A stretch of 64,000 nt of DNA. Origin: Planctomycetota bacterium. GTDB lineage: Bacteria; Planctomycetota; SZUA-567. Location of the stretch: the NCBI GenBank assembly GCA_020060765.1, contig JAGUZQ010000099.1, forward strand, positions 1 to 64,000. Direction: 5' to 3'. A program made the position numbers and the translations under genes. The notes below the pieces were generated by a model. That model was given only the letters and a program-made list of their open reading frames with translations. It was not told the origin of the DNA and did no database searches. This document shows positions 17,589 through 25,109 of the stretch, one piece after another (the first letter of the stretch is position 1; every line of letters begins with the position of its first letter).

Positions 17589-18647
17589 ATGCAGAAAAAC
17601 AAAACCGTCCCCACGCTGGAGTGGAAAAACAACGCCGTCAGGATGATTGACCAGACCCTGCTGCCGGAGAAACTTAAGGTTATAGTTGTGGGCGACCCGG
17701 CGGAGATGTGGCGGGCGATCAAGCGGCTGGCGGTGCGCGGCGCTCCCGCCATCGGCTGCGCGGCGGCTTATGGCGTGGTTCTGGGGGCGAATAAATCGAC
17801 GGCGAAAACCGGAGCGGTTTTGCTGAAAGACATCAATAAAACCGCCGACTATCTCGCCACCAGTCGCCCCACCGCGGTCAACCTGTTCTGGGCGCTGGAG
17901 AGGATGAAGGCGGTCGCCGTGGCGGAAAAGGGTTTGCCCGTCGTCGCTCTGAAAAAACGCCTGCTCGACGAAGCGCACGCGATCCTCGCCGAAGACACCG
18001 CCATGTGCCGCGCCATCGGTGACAACGGCGCGAAGCTGGTTCCCAAACGCAAAGGCGTTTTCGGCATTCTCACCCACTGCAACGCGGGGGGGCTGGCGAC
18101 CTCCGCTTACGGCACGGCCTTGGCGGTGATCTATTCCGCCTTTGCGCAGAAGAAAAATATCCGTGTCTTCGCCGACGAAACGCGGCCGTTGTGTCAGGGT
18201 TCGCGTCTCACTTCGTGGGAGTTGATGCAGGCTGGAGTGCCGGTTACGCTGATCTGCGACAATATGTCCGCGCAGGTGATGCGCGAGGGGAAAATCGACA
18301 TGATCGTGGTCGGCGCCGACCGTATTGCCGCTAACGGCGACGCCGCCAACAAGATCGGCACCTACGGCGTGGCGGTGCTGGCCAGGCATCACGGCATCCC
18401 GGTTTACATCGCCGCGCCTTCCAGCACCTTCGATTTGTCGCTGGCTGACGGTTCGCAGATCCCGATCGAGGAGCGCGACGGCGACGAGATCCGGCGCGGC
18501 TTCGGCAAACTGACCGCCCCAAAGGATGTGGCGGTTTATAATCCCGCCTTCGACGTGACCCCCGCGAATCTCATTACCGGCATCATCACCGAACGCGGGG
18601 TGATTTCCGCGCCGACGAAGGCGAAAATAGCGCGGATGCTGAAATAG
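17589..18647 (+). CDS. mtnA: Methylthioribose-1-phosphate isomerase
   Basis: 352 residues, the full length of the family, with GGAGAAGT before the ATG. It shows the MtnA/eIF2B-alpha fold motifs [13 protein letters not shown] (50-62), the catalytic Cys164 in [10 protein letters not shown], Asp244 in [12 protein letters not shown], and [12 protein letters not shown]. The enzyme converts 5-methylthioribose-1-phosphate to methylthioribulose-1-phosphate in the methionine salvage pathway. No other salvage gene lies close by, so methylthioribose-1-phosphate probably comes from elsewhere (mtnP or the DHAP shunt). Confidence 0.95.
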   Translation: MQKNKTVPTLEWKNNAVRMIDQTLLPEKLKVIVVGDPAEMWRAIKRLAVRGAPAIGCAAAYGVVLGANKSTAKTGAVLLKDINKTADYLATSRPTAVNLFWALERMKAVAVAEKGLPVVALKKRLLDEAHAILAEDTAMCRAIGDNGAKLVPKRKGVFGILTHCNAGGLATSAYGTALAVIYSAFAQKKNIRVFADETRPLCQGSRLTSWELMQAGVPVTLICDNMSAQVMREGKIDMIVVGADRIAANGDAANKIGTYGVAVLARHHGIPVYIAAPSSTFDLSLADGSQIPIEERDGDEIRRGFGKLTAPKDVAVYNPAFDVTPANLITGIITERGVISAPTKAKIARMLK

Positions 18648-18676
18648 TATTTATCGACGAAGACGGAGGGAGGAAA

Positions 18677-18814
18677 ATGAAAGACTGCCCCAACAAGGAA
18701 GAGAACAAGAAGAACTGCCCCTGCACTTACGAGCCTTGTTCGCGCAAAGGCATATGCTGCGAATGTATCGCCTACCACCGCAGAAACGGCGACAAACCTG
18801 CCTGCATGAAGTAA
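18677..18814 (+). CDS. Small Cys-rich protein, DUF6485-like
   Basis: 45 residues, with a strong ribosome site GGAGGGAGG before the ATG. Seven of the residues are Cys, arranged as [24 protein letters not shown] (shown with gaps). The pattern [15 protein letters not shown] followed by [11 protein letters not shown] matches, from memory, the DUF6485 family of tiny conserved proteins of unknown role, found mainly in anaerobes. The Cys arrangement suggests a bound metal, probably zinc or an iron-sulphur cluster; this is inference. It sits between mtnA and the FAD oxidoreductase, all on the same strand. Confidence 0.85.
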   Translation: MKDCPNKEENKKNCPCTYEPCSRKGICCECIAYHRRNGDKPACMK

Positions 18815-18830
18815 TCGCAAAAGAGAAGAA

Positions 18831-19955
18831 ATGGATTTTTCAGCAGCAATCATCGGCGGCGGCGCGGTCGGGTTGGCTATCGCCGCCGAACTTTCGGACA
18901 AGGTCGAAAGCCTCGCCCTGTTCGAGCGCCACGCGGAAACGGGGCGCGAAACCTCCAGCCGCAACAGCGAGGTGGTTCACGCCGGGATTTATTACCAGCC
19001 GGGAAGTCTGAAAGCGGAATTATGCGTTTCCGGCCGTCGGATAATCGAGCGGCTGGCGACGGAGGGGCTGGTCAACTATCGCAAATGCGGAAAACTGATT
19101 ATTGCCCGCAACGCCGACGAAATTACCCAACTGGAAATCCTCAAAGATATCGGCGAAAAGAACGGGGTGGAAAATCTCACGCTGCTCGGGCGCGAGGAGA
19201 CTTTGCGCATGGAGCCCCGGATCGCGGCGGTGGCGGCCTTGTATTCGCCCGAAACCGCGATTTTCTCCGCGCATAGCCTGATGGATTTTTTTTGCAAAAA
19301 AGCGGAGGACGACGGCGCGCTGGCGGTGTGCGGAGCGGAAGTCACGGGGCTGGAAAAAATCTCGGGAGGATGGCGAGTATATTATCATGACGCGGAAGGC
19401 GAAAATTCCTGCACAGCGCAAGCCGTGATAAATGCCGCCGGATTGGGCAGTCAGGCTATCATGCGGCTGGCGGGAATGGTGCCGGAGCAATGCGGCCTGC
19501 AACTGCACCTGTGCAAGGGCGAGTATTTTTCCGTGCAGGGAGCCAAGCGGAAACTGGTGAACATGCTGGTCTATCCTCCGCCGGAGAAAAACCTGAAAAG
19601 CCTCGGAATCCACACGGTGGTCGATCTCGGCGGCGGCCTGAAACTGGGACCAAGCGCGTTCTACGTCGACGAAATCGATTACGCCGTCGACGGCTCGCAC
19701 CGGAAAGAATTTTACGACGACGTGAAAAACTATCTGCCTTTCATCGTGGAGAACGACCTGTCTCCCGATATGAGCGGCATCCGCCCAAAGCTCTCCGGCT
19801 CGGGCGAGGCGGCGCGCGATTTTTATATCTGTCACGAATCCGCGCGCGGGTTGGACGGTTTTTTTAATCTGGCGGGGATTGATTCTCCCGGTTTGACCGC
19901 CAGTTCCGCGATTGGCAAATATGTCGCGGCGCTGGTCGTGGATTTTCTGCAATAG
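18831..19955 (+). CDS. FAD-dependent oxidoreductase, L-2-hydroxyglutarate oxidase (LhgO/DAO)-like
   Basis: 374 residues. The N-terminal dinucleotide fold has AAIIGGGAVGLAIA (FAD binding, 5-18). The segment ETSSRNSEVVHAGIYY (about 40-55) is the hallmark of the L-2-hydroxyglutarate dehydrogenase/oxidase branch of the DAO family. A mid-protein INAAGLGS motif contacts FAD, and the C-terminal FFNLAGIDSPGLT closes the fold. The likely reaction is oxidation of a 2-hydroxy acid to the 2-oxo acid with electrons passed to oxygen or quinone. Some relatives act on glycerol-3-phosphate, so the substrate is not certain. The gene ends 11 bases before rsmE. Confidence 0.88.
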   Translation: MDFSAAIIGGGAVGLAIAAELSDKVESLALFERHAETGRETSSRNSEVVHAGIYYQPGSLKAELCVSGRRIIERLATEGLVNYRKCGKLIIARNADEITQLEILKDIGEKNGVENLTLLGREETLRMEPRIAAVAALYSPETAIFSAHSLMDFFCKKAEDDGALAVCGAEVTGLEKISGGWRVYYHDAEGENSCTAQAVINAAGLGSQAIMRLAGMVPEQCGLQLHLCKGEYFSVQGAKRKLVNMLVYPPPEKNLKSLGIHTVVDLGGGLKLGPSAFYVDEIDYAVDGSHRKEFYDDVKNYLPFIVENDLSPDMSGIRPKLSGSGEAARDFYICHESARGLDGFFNLAGIDSPGLTASSAIGKYVAALVVDFLQ

Positions 19956-19966
19956 GAATTACAGCC

Positions 19967-20674
19967 TTGCATCACGCACACCTTTTTCATATCGAACCGG
20001 GCAATCTTCAAATCGGCCTGGTGGAACTGCCTGAGGAAGAGGCTCGCCACGCCGGGGGAGTGCTGCGCCTGCGGGAAGGAGCGGCGGTCGATCTCTTCGA
20101 CGGCGCGGGTGTGACCGCAACCGGGGTGATCGAAATCTGCGACCGAAAAAGGGTGGCGGTGAGGGTGGATGAAATTTCGCGCGCAGAAAAAGATTCCACC
20201 AGATTGATTCTCGCCACTGCTATCCCCAAGGGCAAGCGCTGGCAGTTGCTGGTGGAGAAATGTACGGAACTCGGCGTATCCGCGATTCAGCCGGTTTTGT
20301 TCGAGCGCAGCGTCTCGCGCGGCGAGGGCGACGCCGACAAGTGGCGGCGCTGGGCGCTGGAGGCGGGCAAGCAATGCCGCCGCGCGTGGCTACCGGAAAT
20401 TTTCGCGCCGGTGGCTTTCATGCAAATCTTGTCGCTTGAAATAAAAGGCTGCTGCCTGGTGGCGGCGCGGGAAGGAGAAGAGGCGATCAAGTTTGTCGCC
20501 CACGCCGCCAGCGCTCCGGAAACGCTGATTCTGATCGGCCCGGAAGGAGGGCTGACGGAAGAGGAAAGCGTCGCCTGCGCCGAGCACGGTTTCGCGCCGG
20601 TTTCGCTGGGCAGGCATATTCTGCGTATCGAAACCGCTGCAATGGCGGCTTGCGCGCTGCTGCGGATGCAGTAA
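19967..20674 (+). CDS. rsmE: 16S rRNA (uracil-1498-N3)-methyltransferase
   Basis: 235 residues from a TTG start at 19967 that has TAGGAA, overlapping the previous stop, about seven bases upstream. Typical RsmE layout: a PUA-like N-terminal RNA-binding part (HxGGVLRLREG), then the SPOUT methyltransferase domain with KCTELGV, ERSV, the knot motifs LIGPEGGLTEEE and LGRHILRIETAAMAA. It methylates U1498 of 16S rRNA on the assembled small subunit using S-adenosylmethionine. It is probably cotranscribed with the upstream oxidoreductase. Confidence 0.94.
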   Translation: MHHAHLFHIEPGNLQIGLVELPEEEARHAGGVLRLREGAAVDLFDGAGVTATGVIEICDRKRVAVRVDEISRAEKDSTRLILATAIPKGKRWQLLVEKCTELGVSAIQPVLFERSVSRGEGDADKWRRWALEAGKQCRRAWLPEIFAPVAFMQILSLEIKGCCLVAAREGEEAIKFVAHAASAPETLILIGPEGGLTEEESVACAEHGFAPVSLGRHILRIETAAMAACALLRMQ

Positions 20675-20887
20675 GTTTCGATGGAAAATAACACACCTGT
20701 AGGGAAATACCACGACTCCCGCATGAGAAAAGCCATTCATTATTTTCTTTACTCTTACATCATGGTTGAAAGAAGCGATTTGTCTTGTCTCGACTTGTCG
20801 ATGTAACATCCATGATGTCAAGTGTTTAGGTTTTTTAGCGCAAGCGGCGCTGGATGCTTTTTGTTTATCTTTGCTGAATATTGCTGA

Positions 20888-20915
20888 TTGGAATGGTGCT
20901 TGTGTTATGTATGAT
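20888..20915 (+). promoter_or_regulatory. Candidate sigma-70 promoter of the EF-hand gene
   Basis: TTGGAA (20888-20893) and TATGAT (20910-20915) are separated by 16 bp, 45 bp before the ATG at 20961. The remainder of the 286-bp gap after rsmE holds nothing else recognisable. Confidence 0.4.
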
Positions 20916-20960
20916 GAGATAAGAAACGTTTTTCAGGAAAAGATTGCGGGAGGAGATGTC

Positions 20961-21683
20961 ATGTGCAGACTTATGAAGATCATGTTGGCGGCAGTAGTGG
21001 CGATAAGCATGGGAACTGGCTGGGCAGGCGAAGGCAGGATGAAAAAAGCGCGGCAGATGGATCGCAATAACGACGGTAAAGTGACGGTGAAAGAAGTAAA
21101 ACGCTTCGAGTGCAATGACACCAATGACGACGGCAAGATTGACAAGCATGAAGTGATAGACAAGAATAACGATGGAGAAATCGGCACCAAGGAGGCGGAG
21201 CACGCCGAAAAAGTCGCGGAACGCAGACAGGTGGATACTACCCTGGAAGAACGCTTTGACAAGAACGATGACGGAAAGATCAACGCCAAAGAAGCCCATG
21301 TCATACGCCGCTTTGAGCGCAACGATACCAACAACGATGGTAAGATCGACCAACACGAGCGCATGGACAAGAATAACGATGGCGAGGTGAGCAAAAAGGA
21401 AGCCAAGCTTTATGAGCGCCGCCAGGTAGACACCGAGCGGGAACAGCGCTTCGACAAAAACGGGGACGGCTGGCTTGATCGCAAGGAGTTAATGCAGGCG
21501 CGCTTCCACAAACATTATGATCTCAACCACGACGGCAAGCTGGACGACGAGGAGAAGAAACTTGTGCGCCGCCGAATCGTGGATACGGAAGTGGAAAAGC
21601 AGTACGACGCCGACGGCGACGGAATCATCTGCCAGGAAGAAGCGAAAGCCATGAAGGCGGCCAATGTTGAAGAAGGGGAGTAG
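20961..21683 (+). CDS. Exported calcium-binding protein with nine EF-hand-type loops
   Basis: 240 residues from the ATG at 20961, which follows GGGAGGAG (20948-20955). A signal peptide (1-23, MCRLMKI... AGEG) precedes a very charged, all-repeat protein. Nine calcium-loop cores can be read, including DRNNDGKVTVKE, DTNDDGKIDKHE, DKNNDGEIGTKE, DKNDDGKINAKE, DTNNDGKIDQHE, DKNNDGEVSKKE, DKNGDGWLDRKE, DLNHDGKLDDEE and DADGDGIICQEE. Some are only 13 residues apart, too close for full helix-loop-helix units, so the fold may be dockerin-like or non-standard. A linker around RRQVDT/RRIVDT recurs three times, marking a larger repeat unit. It probably buffers or senses calcium in the periplasm or outside. 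Terminator downstream at 21720. Confidence 0.85.
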   Translation: MCRLMKIMLAAVVAISMGTGWAGEGRMKKARQMDRNNDGKVTVKEVKRFECNDTNDDGKIDKHEVIDKNNDGEIGTKEAEHAEKVAERRQVDTTLEERFDKNDDGKINAKEAHVIRRFERNDTNNDGKIDQHERMDKNNDGEVSKKEAKLYERRQVDTEREQRFDKNGDGWLDRKELMQARFHKHYDLNHDGKLDDEEKKLVRRRIVDTEVEKQYDADGDGIICQEEAKAMKAANVEEGE

Positions 21684-21719
21684 CTTGTACCGGTTCCACA
21701 TGATTCATTTATAACTATC

Positions 21720-21750
21720 CAAAGCGTCGGTTTACCGGCGCTTCTTTTTT
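21720..21750 (+). terminator. Rho-independent terminator after the EF-hand gene
   Basis: The stem AAGCGTCGG / CCGGCGCTT (one G-T pair) with loop TTTA is followed by CTTTTTT. Confidence 0.8.
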
Positions 21751-21874
21751 GGCGATAAAATACATTTTGAGATTGTGAAAATCTATTTGCGCTACTGAGG
21801 ATTTCTGGCAAGATTACCGGCGTCAGGCGGCAGGCAAGCCGCGCGAGGATTAACGATTTTATAAGAGAGCAAGC

Positions 21875-23086
21875 ATGAATAAAGATGACATTGTCGATTT
21901 GGAGGACGTAGCCGGATTCAAGGTAAGGGCGGTGAAGGCAGGGATCAAGGCCTCCGGCAAGCTTGATTACGGACTGATCCTGGCTGAAGAACCGGTCTCG
22001 GCGGGTGGGGTGTTTACTACCAGCAAGGTTTGCGCCGCGCCGGTGAAACTATGCCGCAGGCATCTCAAGGCTACGGCAGGCAAGGTGTGCGCCCTGCTGG
22101 TGAACGCGGGCAACGCCAATGCCTGCACCGGCAAGGAAGGCGAGGACAACGCCAAGGCCTGTGCGGCGAAAGTGGCGGAAACTTTCGGTTGCAAAACCGC
22201 CGAGACGTTGATCTGCTCCACCGGAGTAATTGGCCATCAGCTCAATCTGCCGGTGATGCTGGGCGGCATAGAAAAGCTGGCCGAGGCTTTTTCCGCTTCT
22301 GCCGGGAAAGGAGAATTCGCCCAGGCGATTATGACGACTGATCTGGTGAAGAAAACCGCGTCGGCTAAAATTCCGGAACTGGGCGCGGTGATTTCCGGCG
22401 TCTGCAAGGGATCTGGCATGATCGCGCCCAACATGGCGACCATGCTCGCGTTCATCCTCACCGACGCGCCGGTTTCGCCGACGGTGTTGCAGAAAACTCT
22501 GGGCGAGATCGCGGAGGAAACCTTTAACCGCGTGACGGTCGACGGCGACACTTCCACCAACGACACGCTCCTGGTTTTCGCCAGCGGAAAGGCGGGCGGG
22601 AAAATCATCGACAAGACAAGCGGCAAGCGTTACGCTGCGTTCGCGGAAGGGTTGAAGGCTGTCTGCCTGTCCTTGGCCGAGCAGGTCGCCGCCGACGGCG
22701 AGGGAGCGACCAAACTGGTGCGGGTGAATGTCACGGGAGCGAAAAACGACGCCGACGCGGTACTCGCCGCGCGGACAGTCGCCCAAAGCCCTCTGGTCAA
22801 GACCGCGCTCTTCGGCAACGACCCGAACTGGGGTCGGATCATCGCTGCCCTTGGGCGCAGCGGCGCGAAAATGGGGGAAGAGAAGACCGATATTTTTCTC
22901 TGCGGCGAGGCCATGTTCCAGCAGGGCAAGCCCTGCCGCTTCGACGCGGCGGCGCTGTCGGAACAGATGAAGGCCAAACAGATTTCTCTCGATGTCGATC
23001 TGGGGATGGGAAAAGGAAAGGCGACTGTTCTTACCTGCGACTTTTCCTACGACTACGTGAAGATCAATGCCGATTATCATACGTGA
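21875..23086 (+). CDS. argJ: Bifunctional glutamate N-acetyltransferase / amino-acid acetyltransferase
   Basis: 403 residues, full length. It has the ArgJ autoprocessing site PNMATMLAF with the nucleophile Thr189 (cleavage expected between Ala188 and Thr189), the oxyanion-hole motif STGVIG (115-120), TVDGDTSTNDT (about 223-233) and NWGRI near the C-terminus. The enzyme transfers acetyl from N-acetylornithine to glutamate in the cyclic arginine pathway; some members can also use acetyl-CoA. No other arginine gene is adjacent. Confidence 0.96.
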   Translation: MNKDDIVDLEDVAGFKVRAVKAGIKASGKLDYGLILAEEPVSAGGVFTTSKVCAAPVKLCRRHLKATAGKVCALLVNAGNANACTGKEGEDNAKACAAKVAETFGCKTAETLICSTGVIGHQLNLPVMLGGIEKLAEAFSASAGKGEFAQAIMTTDLVKKTASAKIPELGAVISGVCKGSGMIAPNMATMLAFILTDAPVSPTVLQKTLGEIAEETFNRVTVDGDTSTNDTLLVFASGKAGGKIIDKTSGKRYAAFAEGLKAVCLSLAEQVAADGEGATKLVRVNVTGAKNDADAVLAARTVAQSPLVKTALFGNDPNWGRIIAALGRSGAKMGEEKTDIFLCGEAMFQQGKPCRFDAAALSEQMKAKQISLDVDLGMGKGKATVLTCDFSYDYVKINADYHT

Positions 23087-23144
23087 TTGGGGAAGGCTAA
23101 AGCCTCCGAATGAAGCTATTGCCCGTAGCGGATAGTCGTGAATC

Positions 23145-23717
23145 ATGATTTTTTTCTGCAAATGTATTTTATTCGTCAATGTTCTGGTGCTGGCTTTCAT
23201 CGGTGTGCTATGCGTGTTCGATCTTGATGTCAGCGGCGGCAAGCCACTGGATTATCTGGCCTATGTCGCGGCTTGGTACGCGATTCTGGTAATTCCCGTA
23301 TCCTCGTTATTTGCAGGCCGCTATCTTTCTGTCAAAAAAGCGTGGCAGACCTTGCCCGGCGCCAATACCAAGGTAGGCGGCAAACATTTGCGGCTTGCGC
23401 TCTCGTGCGTTTTGTTGCTTGTGGTGGTTGGCATCCATATCGCTACGATAAAAATTGATAAAGAGGGAAAGGTGAAGGCAGATAAAGGCGAATCGCTGTT
23501 GAATGACCTTGAAAAAAAAGTTAAGGAGAGGAAAAAAGCTGGCGAGCAGATTCAGCCTGAGGAATATGAGGTTATCGGGCGGGAATGCGAAGCTCTTATC
23601 AGGCAATACCCGCCATACTATCACACTCTCAACCGAATCCGTAATTTATATGCGATTGAATTCATACTTACCTTCCTGGCGTTGGGGCTTCCCCTGGCAA
23701 AAAGCATCAAGAATTAA
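23145..23717 (+). CDS. Hypothetical four-segment membrane protein
   Basis: 190 residues. Hydrophobic segments are at about 2-24, 40-58, 83-102 and 168-184. Between the third and fourth lies a charged coiled-coil-like region rich in Lys/Glu (KKVKERKKAGEQIQPEEYE) with the sequence ALIRQYPPYYHTLNRI at its end. I know no family with this pattern. It starts 58 bases after argJ on the same strand and stops 3 bases before the convergent activator gene. No terminator separates them. Confidence 0.6.
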   Translation: MIFFCKCILFVNVLVLAFIGVLCVFDLDVSGGKPLDYLAYVAAWYAILVIPVSSLFAGRYLSVKKAWQTLPGANTKVGGKHLRLALSCVLLLVVVGIHIATIKIDKEGKVKADKGESLLNDLEKKVKERKKAGEQIQPEEYEVIGRECEALIRQYPPYYHTLNRIRNLYAIEFILTFLALGLPLAKSIKN

Positions 23718-23720
23718 TGG

Positions 23721-25109
23721 CTACTTCCCTTCGTTTCTGTGCAACTGCTGGTTCAGGGACTGGCGGGTGATGCCCAGCAGGTTCGCGGCTACCGACTGGT
23801 TGCCGCAGGCGCGGCGTAGCGCCTCGTCGATCAGGAGGTCGCGGCATTCTTTCAGCGTCGGCAGGCGCGCGCCGAACGTGAGTGACGCTTCCGGCAGTGG
23901 GAGAGACTGTTCCTGACCCAGTGCCTGCCGGAATACTTCCAGCGACATTTTGCCTGACTTGTGCTTGCTGACCGCGTCGAACACCAGCGATTGCAATTCC
24001 CTGACGTTGCCGGGAAAGGGATAGGCTCCCAGCAGGCAGTAGATTTCCTCCGGCAGTGTCGGAGCGGTTTTCCCCAGTTCCTCCGCCGCCTGCTCCAGAA
24101 AATGGTTAACCAGCAGCGGCAGGTCGTCCATCCGTTCGCGTAGCGGCGGCAGGTTGACATGGTGCGCGCGCAGGCGGTAATACAGGTCGCGGCGGAAAGC
24201 TTTCGATTCCTGTAATTCCGCCAGGTCGCGGTGGGTCGCCACCACGATCCGCGCGTCGGTCTTCAGCGCCCTGTCCGCGCCCAGCGGCTGGTATTCCCGT
24301 TCCTGGATCAGGCGCAGGAGTTTTACCTGGCTGGCAGGGGAAAGATCGCCGATTTCGTCGAGAAAGAGAGTGCCTCCAGCCGCCGATTCCAGCATTCCCC
24401 TCCGGTCGGAAGTTGCACCGGTGAACGCGCCCCGCCGGTGCCCAAACAGGGTGTCGGAAAAGAGGGTGTCGTCCACTCCCGCTACGTTTACGGCTACGAA
24501 CTCGCCTTCGCGTCGGCTCAGGTGGTGGGCGGCGCGCGCGGCCAGTTCCTTGCCTACGCCGGTCTCACCGGTGATAAGCAGCGGATGGCTGGTGCGGGAG
24601 ACCGCTTCCAGATATTGGAAGCAGGAAAGCATCTTGCGATTGCCGGTGATGATTTCAGCGAATGCCTCCGGGTGCTCGATAGAGGCTTCGCCATCGGATG
24701 TTCTCAATAGCTGGTTTTCCCGGCGCAGGTCGCGCACTTCCACTACCCGTTTGACCGTAGCCAGCAGGCGGGCGATTTCCACCGGCTTGGCGATATAGTC
24801 AAATGCGCCTTGGCGCATACATTCCACCACGGTAGAGACGTCGTCGTCGGCGGTGACCATCACGACCGGAACCTCGGGGAAATCGCGCACGATCAGACCG
24901 AGGAGCTTAAGGCCATCCAAATGCGGCATGGACAGATCCAGCAACACCATTTCCGCCGGAGAACTTTTCAGTAGGGGCATAACCTCGCGGCTGTCGCAGA
25001 CGGAAAGAGCGTTGGTGATCTGGTTGGCGCGCAGGGCGGTGACCACGCTCTTGGCGATCAGCGGCTCGTCGTCGACGACCAGGATGGGATTGTCGGGATA
25101 CTGGATCAT
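23721..25109 (-). CDS. NtrC-family sigma-54-dependent response regulator
   Basis: 462 residues in three domains. The receiver is at 7-125 (DDE 13-15, phosphorylatable Asp58, Lys108 in AKPV). The AAA+ activator domain is at 150-390, with Walker A GETGVGKE (181-188) and the sigma-54 contact loop GAFTGA (227-232). A Fis-type helix-turn-helix ends the protein (about 425-460, SVAANLLGITRQSLNQQL). It remodels sigma-54 RNA polymerase to open -24/-12 promoters. Its start codon overlaps the stop of the kinase gene by four bases (ATGA), so the two form a coupled pair. The sigma-54-like promoter before flgB is a possible target, but that link is inference. Confidence 0.95.
   Translation of the reverse strand: MIQYPDNPILVVDDEPLIAKSVVTALRANQITNALSVCDSREVMPLLKSSPAEMVLLDLSMPHLDGLKLLGLIVRDFPEVPVVMVTADDDVSTVVECMRQGAFDYIAKPVEIARLLATVKRVVEVRDLRRENQLLRTSDGEASIEHPEAFAEIITGNRKMLSCFQYLEAVSRTSHPLLITGETGVGKELAARAAHHLSRREGEFVAVNVAGVDDTLFSDTLFGHRRGAFTGATSDRRGMLESAAGGTLFLDEIGDLSPASQVKLLRLIQEREYQPLGADRALKTDARIVVATHRDLAELQESKAFRRDLYYRLRAHHVNLPPLRERMDDLPLLVNHFLEQAAEELGKTAPTLPEEIYCLLGAYPFPGNVRELQSLVFDAVSKHKSGKMSLEVFRQALGQEQSLPLPEASLTFGARLPTLKECRDLLIDEALRRACGNQSVAANLLGITRQSLNQQLHRNEGK

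Noticed and set aside
22049-23242. A 397-codon minus-strand frame over argJ
   Set aside because: Antisense to a fully conserved enzyme gene; composition is typical of a shadow frame.
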